Shown: positions 42,715 through 52,513 of the stretch, piece after piece
Numbering within the stretch: position 1 is the stretch's first letter
Layout of the letters: each line of letters starts with the position of its first letter
DNA from: Pseudoalteromonas luteoviolacea
GTDB lineage: Bacteria > Pseudomonadota > Gammaproteobacteria > Enterobacterales > Alteromonadaceae
Direction of reading: 5' to 3'
NCBI RefSeq assembly: GCF_001750165.1
Contig: NZ_CP015411.1
Coordinates: 3,314,001-3,378,000 of the forward strand
DNA: 64,000 bases
The notes under the pieces: generated by a model
Seen by the model: the letters and a program-made list of their open reading frames with translations, nothing else
Database searches by the model: none
What the model was told of the DNA's origin: nothing
Position numbers and translations under genes: made by a program

Positions 42715-45700
42715 TTATTGATAGGTTAAAAAGAGTTCATTGTTTACATTACACACATCATGTTCAGAGTAATGGCAGACTTTTATGCCACCGCTAGTAG
42801 CGGTAACAACTTGTAAATAATAACTTTCACCCTGCTTGTCATATACAATTCTACCTTGCTCATCTAAAGTAGCTGAAAACTGGCCCTCAGGTGTCGTAAT
42901 CGTTACCGCTTGACTCATTTTATCTATCTCAGTGCGCCATGCTAATTTTGTATCACCAACCAGCTGATTAAACCTTAAGTTTGCAAGCATATAGCGCTCA
43001 AACCGATCAGCACCCAAAGGGTTATACTCAATCACTCTGAGTATCGATGATGGAAAGTTTTCTGGTGCAATCACCGATGTTTCCAAAACATACAGTGTCT
43101 TGTTGCCTGTCGCGATCAGCTCAAACTTTAAAGAAGAGTGCAATGAGCATTCTATTTTATCAATTGAGCAATTCGGATCGATGATATTTCGTTTATAATC
43201 CCAAAGGTTTTCCATATATATAATATTATCTTCCACTGAACTATGGTGATAATTAAAATCTGCGCCTAGTCTTGTCACACCATTATCGTAGACTTCCAAC
43301 CCGCTCAACGTATCAAAGTGACTGCCTTCCTTAAAACGCCATGCTCCCGTTTTACTAATGATCTCAGGGGCTAAAACTCGATGTTTTACCATCACACCTG
43401 TTCCACTACTCATGGGCGTCATATAACTCCCTGTAACCAACTGAGTACTGAATTTAAAACCGCCATCTAATTCATTCCACAGAGAAATACGAATCAGATG
43501 ACTGTGACCATTAAGTTGTTGAAGTTCAATATAATCATCGCCAAGAACCCAATTCACTGGGGTCCGATTTTGTCCTTCTATGATTTCTCCATCACCATGC
43601 TGATTTAAGATCAGTTCATATGTCGATAAATGACGTAAAGAAGCGGTATCCTTATTTTGAGAAAAGTATTGAAACTCATTACTTCCATACCCCAATGACC
43701 AAGTACCCACCACTTCAGCATGAGTCAACGTCGTTTTTTCAAAATCACGTATGTCATCAAATACCTCTGTCATACTATCTGTACTGTGCACTACGCCATC
43801 TATACTCAATTGACGATGCCACGTCACTTCAACACCATCAGGGAGGCGCTCTAATTCAAAGCCAGTAATTTCAATATCATATGAAATATAAGGTTCAGAA
43901 TTAGTCGGCTCTTGACCTGCATACGTTGGTTCGTCAAACTGCGCGGCTAGTCCACCATTGGCCATTGTTTGCCAAGTAAAGGATGGATAAAAACCAGACC
44001 GCAAGATAACACCATTACCAGAAGAAAAAATATTAAAATCAAAGGAAGAAGGCGCATAAAAGCCTTTTCTAACCAACCGATTATCACCAACAAACTCATT
44101 ATCTTTTATAAATTTAGCTGTGATATGGCATGACATTGTTGGTGAATAAGCTTCAAACTTCATGCTCTGTTCTTCAAAGTAGCCATTACAACCAGATATT
44201 TCACTGATTATATATCCTTCACTCGGAATTACAGTCAATGACAATACCTCTCCAAACCTTGGTTTATCAGTATGTGCAACTAAACTTCCTTCTCCTTCAA
44301 TGATAACTTTGAAGTCTAATTCAGGACCTAAGGTAGAAAATAGTGAAGTATTTGATGCATCGCACTGACCATTACTCGTGCGAATACACACCTCTAACTC
44401 AGTTGCAGATAACACTTTAGCTGACAATACCAATTGCTCACCGGTGTCGTCATTAGACAACAACATCGCTGAACCTTGCTCTTCAACTCGATACGTCTGG
44501 CTTTGATACTCTGCCACTAAATAGCATGGTCCACCCGGACAGTGCATTTTAAATGTCAGCGTATCTTCAGCACTATATAACGTGCTCTTGGACATATAAG
44601 GCGCTACTTTATTTAAGAATTGTCCTTGATTAGACGCAATCGTAAAAAATCTCAATAATGACTGTGATTCAGCATCAGTAGTAACACTGGTTGTAAAACT
44701 TTTTGTGTGATTCACAACAATATCGTCACCATAAACACCGATTAATTCAAACTCATCCGTTGTTCTAAACTGGCAAGATACTTGGTTCAAATCACAATGG
44801 CTTACCTGTGTGCCATTCCACAAAAACTCTCCAAGCTCAAGTTTACCTTGCTCCAGCGCCCACACACTTACGTGTCCTAGCTGTGAAAAATAACTGTTAT
44901 TTTCGAAAAAGAAATACTGCTGTTCATCATATTGAGAGTGTGAAATAGACCAACTTCCGGTGAAGTTTAGAGTATCAAAATCTATAGCTTGATGTTTTAC
45001 AAATATCGCACCATTAAAAGTATCCTGCTTTTCTGAAATATGGCCTATAACCATGGCGTTTAATCGGCCATTTGCATGTTCAAGAATCTGATAAGCTAAT
45101 GTCTTATCATCATTTGTCAAAACTAATGTATTACCATCAAGGTGCCACTGCCAAGCTGTATTAACTGATGCTTGGCGAGCAGTACCATCTTCAAATAACT
45201 CTAATTGTGTAACCTCACCAAAACTATGCCCCAATATATGGTGTTGAAGAGACCAAACACCATATAGGTCATCGCGGCGAATCGAAAGGTCTGGTAATGT
45301 TTTGTACAGATGTGCAATAGTCACTGTGTTAGTTGTAATTGGTTCAGGTAAAAACTCAATTACCAAGTCATGTTGATATGAAACATAAGCACCAATAACA
45401 CCATCGCGTTCTTCCAGAACATCAATGGTTAAATTATTCAGTACGGTTTTAACACTAGGACCGTAATCAGATTTAATCCCAGCAGGTACAATTGTGACAG
45501 GCTCTGCAAAAGATAACGTAACCATTTGACCTGTTTTTTCCCAGTCAAAGCTTTTCGTTTCTTCAGCAACAATTTGCCCAGTTCCATCGTCGTTAAATGA
45601 CAAATTAGCGAGTAAACTATGCATCTTATTTGGAATTGCTAACGTATAGTCTCCCAACAACTCTGATGTCAAACCCGGCAGCAAAGTCGCATCGTTGAGA

Positions 45701-46707
45701 AGCGCTTCCTCGGCTTTTTTGAGCAGCTCAGGGCGGGTTGTCTCAAGCTCTGAATAGAGTTGCTCTGCGCCTGCTGCATCTTCAGCAAGTGCCAATGTCG
45801 AACTATACTCTGCTGGCATCAGATCAATATTGTCATCAACTAATGCTTTAATTAAGGTTGCTAGTTTTATCTTATCTGCGGTATCAACTAACAACAAAGC
45901 ATCTTGCAGCTGTGCTTGCGAGTCAAAAACTCCCTCATGCTCGGACAATTGTACATATTCAGCGGTTGTTACATTGGTCACATTAACACCGAATACCTCT
46001 GAAGCGTCCAAGATATTATCTTCACCAATTTTGCTGCGTATCCGTTCGACACTTGGCAACTGTGACATAAACTCTACACGAGACTGTGCACCAACGCCCT
46101 GCGCATGCAATTGAACCAGTGTAGAATCACTTGCTGCGTCAGCAGCAATATCGAGCGTATATGCTCCCGATGTATTCGCAGTTGTGCTAAACGTCTCTTT
46201 GCCAACCGTCGCAGTCACTATCGCATTGGGAATAGGCTGATCTGTCACCAAGCCTCTTAATTGAAAAGCGATTTCATCTCGTGCGAACTGAACGATATGT
46301 GAAGCACTCGCTGATGCACCTTGATTATCTGTCACTGTAACAGTGAAAGTAACTGTGACATCTTGCTGAATATCGGGTGTACTGAACATTAATCGTTCAG
46401 TTGCTTCGCCAGATAGGTCAAGCACCAAGTCTGAGTCATGTTGCCATTGATAGCTGACAATAGAACCATCGGTATCTGAAGACTTAGCTATCAAAGTTAT
46501 CAATTGCTGCTCTTGCCCAGTTGATGTGCCTTCAATACCAACAATCGGCGCTTGGTTCTTTGGTTCAGGCTGAGGTTCTGGATCAGGCGTTACCGCTGGG
46601 TTTTCCGTCGAAGTGGTTTCCGGGTGTAGTTCTTCACTGCTACCGCCACAGCCGAGGATCAGCAGTGTAAATGCAAATAAACATGCTTTTGAGATTGTTG
46701 ACGTCAC
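42715..46707 (-). CDS. Giant lipoprotein paralogue without leucine-rich repeats
   Basis: This 1330-residue protein has a signal peptide with lipobox (LLILGC, Cys20) and a Pro/Glu-rich linker. One PKD-like domain (about 50-140) and a regulatory-like domain (VTDQPIPNAIVTATVG) follow, then the block FGVNVTNVTTAEYVQLSEHE that is almost repeated in the neighbour (FDVNITNVTTAEYALLSEFE). G-x-W beta modules (GVWSLQ, GSWSIS, GTWSLG, GAWRFK) fill the rest, with one InlB-type repeat (EGEGSLVAHT). It ends without a recognisable C-terminal domain. Together the two genes form a tandem duplication that has diverged at the 3' end. Confidence 0.82.
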   Translation of the reverse strand: MTSTISKACLFAFTLLILGCGGSSEELHPETTSTENPAVTPDPEPQPEPKNQAPIVGIEGTSTGQEQQLITLIAKSSDTDGSIVSYQWQHDSDLVLDLSGEATERLMFSTPDIQQDVTVTFTVTVTDNQGASASASHIVQFARDEIAFQLRGLVTDQPIPNAIVTATVGKETFSTTANTSGAYTLDIAADAASDSTLVQLHAQGVGAQSRVEFMSQLPSVERIRSKIGEDNILDASEVFGVNVTNVTTAEYVQLSEHEGVFDSQAQLQDALLLVDTADKIKLATLIKALVDDNIDLMPAEYSSTLALAEDAAGAEQLYSELETTRPELLKKAEEALLNDATLLPGLTSELLGDYTLAIPNKMHSLLANLSFNDDGTGQIVAEETKSFDWEKTGQMVTLSFAEPVTIVPAGIKSDYGPSVKTVLNNLTIDVLEERDGVIGAYVSYQHDLVIEFLPEPITTNTVTIAHLYKTLPDLSIRRDDLYGVWSLQHHILGHSFGEVTQLELFEDGTARQASVNTAWQWHLDGNTLVLTNDDKTLAYQILEHANGRLNAMVIGHISEKQDTFNGAIFVKHQAIDFDTLNFTGSWSISHSQYDEQQYFFFENNSYFSQLGHVSVWALEQGKLELGEFLWNGTQVSHCDLNQVSCQFRTTDEFELIGVYGDDIVVNHTKSFTTSVTTDAESQSLLRFFTIASNQGQFLNKVAPYMSKSTLYSAEDTLTFKMHCPGGPCYLVAEYQSQTYRVEEQGSAMLLSNDDTGEQLVLSAKVLSATELEVCIRTSNGQCDASNTSLFSTLGPELDFKVIIEGEGSLVAHTDKPRFGEVLSLTVIPSEGYIISEISGCNGYFEEQSMKFEAYSPTMSCHITAKFIKDNEFVGDNRLVRKGFYAPSSFDFNIFSSGNGVILRSGFYPSFTWQTMANGGLAAQFDEPTYAGQEPTNSEPYISYDIEITGFELERLPDGVEVTWHRQLSIDGVVHSTDSMTEVFDDIRDFEKTTLTHAEVVGTWSLGYGSNEFQYFSQNKDTASLRHLSTYELILNQHGDGEIIEGQNRTPVNWVLGDDYIELQQLNGHSHLIRISLWNELDGGFKFSTQLVTGSYMTPMSSGTGVMVKHRVLAPEIISKTGAWRFKEGSHFDTLSGLEVYDNGVTRLGADFNYHHSSVEDNIIYMENLWDYKRNIIDPNCSIDKIECSLHSSLKFELIATGNKTLYVLETSVIAPENFPSSILRVIEYNPLGADRFERYMLANLRFNQLVGDTKLAWRTEIDKMSQAVTITTPEGQFSATLDEQGRIVYDKQGESYYLQVVTATSGGIKVCHYSEHDVCNVNNELFLTYQ

Positions 46708-46921
46708 TCGCTTGTTCCCAAATTATGGTGATGAAATTGCGCGCAGAGTACATGCATCACCTAACATATTCAAGAAAGATAATTGTGCAATTATAAATAA
46801 ATTAAATTGTTAATAATTACGCAAACACTACTTCACTGGTAACAATACCGACTCTTTTTTCACCAAGTAACCGCTCAAGTTACATGCTGTGACATTCCCA
46901 GAGATGATAAGCATCTGAAAT

Positions 46922-46947
46922 AAAAAAGGAGCTTATTAAAGCCCCTT
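46922..46947 (-). terminator. Rho-independent terminator of the helicase gene
   Basis: Read on the minus strand, AAGGGGCTT and AAGCTCCTT pair (one G-U) around TAAT, followed by a T run. It begins 7 bp after the helicase stop. Confidence 0.8.
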
Positions 46948-46953
46948 ACACCG

Positions 46954-48186
46954 TTATTTTTTTCTGCGTCTTGTACGCTGCCCTAAAATGCGCTTTTTAT
47001 CCCTTTGCTTTCTCGATTTCGCCGAGTTTTTACGATCGTCTTTAGGTTCTTTGGTTAAATCAGGTTCATAGCCGGGCAACCACTGAGGTGTAAGTCGGGT
47101 ATCGAGTAATACTTCTATTTCTTCCAATAACCACTGCTCATCAATACTCACTAAAGAAATCGATTGGCCGCTGTTTCCAGCACGGCCTGTCCGTCCAATA
47201 CGGTGAATATAATCTTCTGCTACATAAGGAAGTTCAACATTAATCACATAATTCAATGCTTTTATGTCGATGCCGCGTGCCGCAACATCCGTAGCAACGA
47301 GCACGCGTGTTTTGCCTGATTTGAATTGTTCTAATGCACGCTCTCGTGCACCTTGGGACTTATCACCATGGATAGAAAGCGTCGCCAAACCATCTTTATT
47401 CAGCTCACTTGCGTACTCATCAGCACTCTTTTTAGTTCGTGTAAATACCAGCACTTGCTGCCAGTTATTTTTGCCAATGAGGTGCGATATCAGTTCACGT
47501 TTACGGTCTTCATCCACCGCATAAAAAGTTTGCTCAACCTTGTCTGCTGTGCTGTTTTGCTGCTCCACACCAACACGTTCTGGCGTATTCAGCCACATTT
47601 TTATTTGCGACAGCACGCTTTCATCCATTGTTGCCGAGAACAACATTGTTTGACGACTTTCAGGCATTTTACGCATAATGCGCTTAATTTCGCCGATAAA
47701 GCCCATGTCCAACATGCGATCAGCTTCATCAAACACCAGATGAGAAATGGCATTGAGGGACAAAGTCCCTTTGATCATATGATCCAGTAACCGCCCAGGC
47801 GTAGCAATGACAATGTCGACCCCTTCTTTTAAGATCTTTTCTTGAGGACCAATATTAGCGCCGCCATACAAGCAAGCCACCTTTAAATGACTAAATTTCG
47901 CCAAGCGTTTGGTGTCTTTAGCGACTTGTTGCGCCAGCTCTCGAGTCGGTGCAAGTACCAAAGCGCGTACCGCGGGCGTATCAAATTCACTTTGCAATAG
48001 GGTATTTAAGATTGGCAGCATAAAAGCCGCAGTTTTACCTGTGCCGGTCTGGGCTGTAGCCAGTAAATCTTTGCCCTCTAAAATGAGTGGAATACTCAGC
48101 GCTTGGATTTGTGTTGGCTCAGTAAACTCTAACTGTGCTAGCGCTTGATTGAGTTCATCTGCAAGATTTAAAGATTGGAAAGACAT
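46954..48186 (-). CDS. DEAD-box ATP-dependent RNA helicase
   Basis: This 410-residue helicase unwinds short RNA duplexes in ribosome assembly or RNA decay. The ATG at 48186 gives the family start MSFQSLNLADELNQAL with the Q motif at about 23-29. Motifs: AQTGTGKT (45-52), PTRELAQQ, TPGRLLD, DEADRMLDMG, SAT, ATDVAARGIDI and HRIGRTGR. A basic C-terminal tail (about 380-410, RKQRDKKRILGQRTRRRKK) likely binds RNA. It resembles the RhlE/SrmB group, but I cannot fix the exact orthologue. Confidence 0.9.
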   Translation of the reverse strand: MSFQSLNLADELNQALAQLEFTEPTQIQALSIPLILEGKDLLATAQTGTGKTAAFMLPILNTLLQSEFDTPAVRALVLAPTRELAQQVAKDTKRLAKFSHLKVACLYGGANIGPQEKILKEGVDIVIATPGRLLDHMIKGTLSLNAISHLVFDEADRMLDMGFIGEIKRIMRKMPESRQTMLFSATMDESVLSQIKMWLNTPERVGVEQQNSTADKVEQTFYAVDEDRKRELISHLIGKNNWQQVLVFTRTKKSADEYASELNKDGLATLSIHGDKSQGARERALEQFKSGKTRVLVATDVAARGIDIKALNYVINVELPYVAEDYIHRIGRTGRAGNSGQSISLVSIDEQWLLEEIEVLLDTRLTPQWLPGYEPDLTKEPKDDRKNSAKSRKQRDKKRILGQRTRRRKK

Positions 48187-48329
48187 ATGTGCCCGTTTGT
48201 ACTGCCAAAGATTCGCCCAGTATAACAAACCCAGAACACACTTGTGTACAGTGCAATAAAGTTAACTCTCCATAATTGTGCTGCAATTTCACAATACACT
48301 TTATACTTACATAGTAAAATGGAGCCATT

Positions 48330-49556
48330 ATGTCAGTGCATGAATTCGATTTAAAACCAGTCCCCACAGTGGCAAGGCGGTCATCAATTGCCATGGCGAT
48401 GCTAATGCTGGGCCTAACTTTTTTCTCAGCAAGCATGTGGACAGGTGGCAAACTCGGTGTTGGCTTGTCACAAGCTGATTTCATAACTGCGGTTGTTGCT
48501 GGCAACCTTATTCTGGCTGTATATACTGCGTTTTTAGCCTATATCGGCGCAAAAACAGGGCTTTCAACTCATTTACTTGCGCGCTTTTCTTTTGGCTTGA
48601 AAGGCTCATGGCTGCCCTCTGCGCTCCTTGCTGGCACACAAGTGGGCTGGTTTGGTGTTGGTGTCGCTATGTTTGCGCTGCCTGTGAGCAAAATTACCGG
48701 ATTTGATATTAACTGGCTCATTCTCATTGCGGGCGCATTAATGACTGCCACCGCTTATATTGGGATCTCCGCGCTTATGGTGCTCTCAATGATAGCGGTG
48801 CCAGCCATCACCCTACTCGGTGGATTCTCAGTATGGTTAGCTATTGATGGAGCTGGCGGCTTCTCCGCTTTGGCCGATCAGCCTATCACTTCGCCACTGA
48901 GTCAAACTCAAGCGATCACTCTGGTAGTCGGCTCGTTCATCTCTGCGGGCACACTCACAGCAGATTTTATGCGCTTTGGCAAAAGTGCTAAAAAGGCAGT
49001 GCTGATCACTGTTATCGCATTTTTAATAGGTAACAGTTTAATGTTTGTATTTGGTGGTGCAGGCGCCGCAGCAACAGGGAAGTCTGATATTTCGGAGGTT
49101 TTGATGCTGCAAGGGTTATTGCTGCCCGCAGTGATTGTGCTGGGCTTAAATATTTGGACCACAAATGATAATGCACTATATGCATCTGGACTTGGGTTTG
49201 CCAATATCACGGGGCTTTCAAGCAAATACCTTAGCGTCATCAATGGCATCATCGGTACACTTTGCGCATTGTGGCTCTACAACCATTTTGTTAGCTGGTT
49301 AACCTTTCTATCCGCGGCAATTCCGCCTATTGGTGGTGTACTGATCACCCATTACTTAACCCATAAAATGCACTTTCAAAACATGCAAAATGCTCAGTAC
49401 CAGGCAATTAACTGGACTGCCATCATCAGCGTTTTTATTGGGGTTGCTGCAGGTCATTGGCTACCGGGGATCACCCCAATTAATGCCGTGATAGCCAGTG
49501 CTATCAGCTTTTTCTTGCTAAGTAAAACGGCATTTGGCCGCTTAGAACATCAATAA
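48330..49556 (+). CDS. codB: Cytosine/purine permease, CodB-like
   Basis: This 408-residue member of the NCS1 family has about twelve transmembrane helices. MSVHEFDLKPVPTVARRSS is a short cytoplasmic start and GGAG lies 7 nt before the ATG. Motifs GGKLGVGLSQADF, FSFGLKGSWLPSALLAGTQVGWFGVG and DFMRFGKSAKKA fit CodB cytosine:proton symporters. No cytosine deaminase (codA) is adjacent. The next genes are a TonB receptor and a BASS transporter, a possible uptake group. The gene symbol rests on family resemblance only. Confidence 0.78.
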   Translation: MSVHEFDLKPVPTVARRSSIAMAMLMLGLTFFSASMWTGGKLGVGLSQADFITAVVAGNLILAVYTAFLAYIGAKTGLSTHLLARFSFGLKGSWLPSALLAGTQVGWFGVGVAMFALPVSKITGFDINWLILIAGALMTATAYIGISALMVLSMIAVPAITLLGGFSVWLAIDGAGGFSALADQPITSPLSQTQAITLVVGSFISAGTLTADFMRFGKSAKKAVLITVIAFLIGNSLMFVFGGAGAAATGKSDISEVLMLQGLLLPAVIVLGLNIWTTNDNALYASGLGFANITGLSSKYLSVINGIIGTLCALWLYNHFVSWLTFLSAAIPPIGGVLITHYLTHKMHFQNMQNAQYQAINWTAIISVFIGVAAGHWLPGITPINAVIASAISFFLLSKTAFGRLEHQ

Positions 49557-49565
49557 CTCAGCTCC

Positions 49566-49592
49566 TGAAGCGCGACTTTCAGCCGCGCTTCA
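49566..49592 (+). terminator. Hairpin after the permease gene
   Basis: TGAAGCGCG and CGCGCTTCA form a perfect 9-bp GC-rich stem with a 9-nt loop, 9 nt after the stop codon. The tail TCGTTTAAT is only weakly T-rich. Confidence 0.6.
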
Positions 49593-49745
49593 TCGTTTAA
49601 TGCCGACATTATCAACACCTTTGTTACTTATTTTTAATAAGTGATTGTAAAGTATTTAGAAAATGCCTCTACTGCGACAATTTGTCACATCTCAAACAAG
49701 GTCAACTTCATTATACTCGCCGCAGTTTTTTTCAGAGTTTTCATT

Positions 49746-52373
49746 ATGTTTTCGTATTCAAAATTATCTCTTGCGCTACTCGGCCTTGGCCTCTCTCATT
49801 TTGTTTCTGCGCAGCAAACACCTCATATTGAACGTGTTGAAGTAACGGGTTCAAAAATTCAAAATATCGATTTAGAGTCAGCCAGCCCGGTAACCACCTT
49901 AACCGCTGAAGATCTTGCAATAACCGGTAAGTCTAACTTAGAAGACGTATTGCAAAGCTTAAGTGCATCAGCAGGCCCGGCAGGGAATGCCACGAATGCC
50001 TACTGGACTAGCAATGGCTACGCCACCGCGCAGGTCAATCTGCGTGGTATGGGCATTAAACGTACTCTGGTTTTACTAAATGGAAAGCGTATCGTAGCAG
50101 GGGGCACAGGTGCAAATGACAGCCCAGACCTGAATATGATCCCAATGGGACTGGTTGAGCGCATTGATATTTTAAAGGATGGCGCTTCAGCGATATATGG
50201 TGCAGATGCTGTCGCGGGTGTGGTCAATATCATCACCAAGTCTAATTTTGAAGGCACGACACTGGTTGCAAAAGTAGGTCAAAGCAGCAAAAAAGATGCT
50301 GAAAATGCAGAGTTAAACCTGTCTTATGGTACTGCATTTGAAAAAGGTCATGTCACCGTTAATATCAATTATGTCGACAACGGTAACGCCTTGCAATCAA
50401 CACGTAACCCCTGCCCATTAAGTGAAGTAGATGGCGAACTTGTTTGTATTTCATCAGGTTCAACCATTGGCGGGCGCGCACTGTTGGCTGATGGACAAGA
50501 AGTACAATTTAACCAAGTTGCAGGCCAAAATGGCGACTACTTTGAGGCCTATGATAATGACAAACATGGCTACAATTGGTTTGAAGCACTCAATTCATAT
50601 AGCCCCATGCAGCGCCTTAATTTGGCGACTTTTGTCTCTTATAAGCTGACTGACTCTATTGTGCTTGATACGTCTGTGCTTTACGCTAATCGACAGTCAG
50701 ATCAAGTCGTCACACCGAGAGGGTTTAACGCTGTCGACGTGACTAAATTGTTTGCTTACAACCCAACTGGCCAAGATCTCACTTTAAAGCGTCGCCGAAA
50801 TATTGAAATACCCAACCCTGAGTTCTATCAAGAAACCAACACCACGCAGACCACATTCGCACTCTCTGGCACATTAGCAAATAACTGGTTGTGGCAAGCA
50901 AGCTATAACTGGGGCAGAAATACCGGAACCGATGGCTGGAGCTATGACTTTAACGATGCCAAAGTTGCGCAAACACTCGACGCAAATGTATGTAGCACAG
51001 CAAGTAATGCCGCCATTCCCTGTGGAGATTATTTTGGTATCGGTGAATTAACCTCAAATGTCATCGACTATGTGACTTACCAACGCGAAGGAGCGGGTGG
51101 CAACCAGCTTCAATCTCTTAGTTTTGATTTGACGGGCGATATCACCGAGCTTAAAGCAGGCAGCTTAGCCTTTGCAACGGGCATCACCTTGCGTAAAGAA
51201 AAAGGCTGGCGGGACCCAGATCCGATTGCGATGCAAAACGGCGAAGAGGATGCAATTTCTGGTGACTCCGAAGTAAAAGAAGCATTTTTGGAGCTTTCTA
51301 TTCCACTTTTAAGTGACTTACCCTACGCGCAATCCGTTAAAACGGATGTGGCGCTTCGCTACTCTGATTATCAGCATTTTAATGCCGAAACCACCTACAA
51401 GCTGGGCCTAACTTGGCGTGTTAACGAACAATGGCTGTTACGCGGCGTCCGCTCTAGTGCATTTAGAGCGCCAACCATTACAGAGCAATTTGGCGGCACC
51501 AACATCGAAAATCTCATCACTATGGATCCATGCGATGACGCTACAGGCACGATTTTAAATAACTGTCTCGCAGCTGGCATACCAAGCGGCTTTGTACAAG
51601 ACGGCTCAACAATTCGAACAGGTGTGGGCGGCAACACCGAAGTCGGCCCAGAAACTGCAAATACCTTTACACTCGGTGTGGTATACCAAAACGGATTATT
51701 TTCAGCCACGTTAGACTATTTTGATATTGACGTTGATAACGCCATCAATAGCGTGTCTGGCTCTAATATGCTGCGCCTTTGCTACAGCGATCCACTCGCC
51801 TACAAAGCCTATTGCGATAGCATTACTAGAGACGCCGTTACACACCAAGTCACCTTGCTTGAAAAGCGCCCCATGAACGCCGCCAGTGAGCAAGTCTCAG
51901 GAATAGATTTAAACATCAAATTTGCATCTAGTTATAAGCATGTCGACTACAAGTTCACTTGGGATACAACGCGCTTGCTCAAGCATCAAAACACCGCTTT
52001 TGACGGCGCAGAAACAGAAGTGTTACTTGGCAAAATCACCTCAGACAGAGGCAGCTTTGCGAAATGGAAGTCTAATCTAACGGCCAATGTCGATGTCGCA
52101 CAGTGGCAAGGCAGCTATAGCATTCAGTATATCGGCAAAGCCCAAGATGAAAACGAAGGCGGGCCAATTGGCAGCCAAGTACCCAGTATCCTTTATCATG
52201 ATGTGCAACTTGGTTATGCGGTATCTGACTGGCTTGTTGTATCCTTGGGCGTAGACAACTTATTTGATAAGCGACCGCCATTTTTGACCTCATGGAATGA
52301 TGCCAATACAGATGTATTTACTTACGACACGGTTGGCAGACGCGGCTATCTCAAAGCCACTTACCAATTCTAA
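49746..52373 (+). CDS. TonB-dependent receptor
   Basis: This 875-residue outer-membrane receptor has its start set at 49746, opening the signal peptide MFSYSKLSLALLGLGLSHFVSA. A TonB-box-like start (PHIERVEVTGSKI), the plug domain (about 40-175, VNLRGMGIKRTLVLLNGKRI and GASAIYGADAVAGVVNIITK), and a 22-strand barrel ending GRRGYLKATYQF are complete. The plug type is that of the large oligosaccharide/xenobiotic class rather than siderophore receptors. The substrate is unknown. It follows the CodB-like permease after a terminator and precedes a BASS transporter. No Fur box was seen. Confidence 0.88.
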   Translation: MFSYSKLSLALLGLGLSHFVSAQQTPHIERVEVTGSKIQNIDLESASPVTTLTAEDLAITGKSNLEDVLQSLSASAGPAGNATNAYWTSNGYATAQVNLRGMGIKRTLVLLNGKRIVAGGTGANDSPDLNMIPMGLVERIDILKDGASAIYGADAVAGVVNIITKSNFEGTTLVAKVGQSSKKDAENAELNLSYGTAFEKGHVTVNINYVDNGNALQSTRNPCPLSEVDGELVCISSGSTIGGRALLADGQEVQFNQVAGQNGDYFEAYDNDKHGYNWFEALNSYSPMQRLNLATFVSYKLTDSIVLDTSVLYANRQSDQVVTPRGFNAVDVTKLFAYNPTGQDLTLKRRRNIEIPNPEFYQETNTTQTTFALSGTLANNWLWQASYNWGRNTGTDGWSYDFNDAKVAQTLDANVCSTASNAAIPCGDYFGIGELTSNVIDYVTYQREGAGGNQLQSLSFDLTGDITELKAGSLAFATGITLRKEKGWRDPDPIAMQNGEEDAISGDSEVKEAFLELSIPLLSDLPYAQSVKTDVALRYSDYQHFNAETTYKLGLTWRVNEQWLLRGVRSSAFRAPTITEQFGGTNIENLITMDPCDDATGTILNNCLAAGIPSGFVQDGSTIRTGVGGNTEVGPETANTFTLGVVYQNGLFSATLDYFDIDVDNAINSVSGSNMLRLCYSDPLAYKAYCDSITRDAVTHQVTLLEKRPMNAASEQVSGIDLNIKFASSYKHVDYKFTWDTTRLLKHQNTAFDGAETEVLLGKITSDRGSFAKWKSNLTANVDVAQWQGSYSIQYIGKAQDENEGGPIGSQVPSILYHDVQLGYAVSDWLVVSLGVDNLFDKRPPFLTSWNDANTDVFTYDTVGRRGYLKATYQF

Positions 52374-52485
52374 GTCCCAATGGTGGCAAGCATACGCTTG
52401 TCACCACTTCACTGCGTCATAGAACCTTCACATCCTACCTGTTTATTTAGATGTAACAACATGTTAAATATCTTGTTAATATAGA

Positions 52486-52491
52486 TATAAT
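52486..52491 (+). promoter_or_regulatory. Candidate -10 element of the BASS transporter
   Basis: A perfect TATAAT lies 23 bp before the start codon. The -35 region 17-18 bp upstream (TGTTAA or GTTAAA) is poor. Confidence 0.3.
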
Positions 52492-52513
52492 TTGGCCTAA
52501 CAAGGATAACTAC

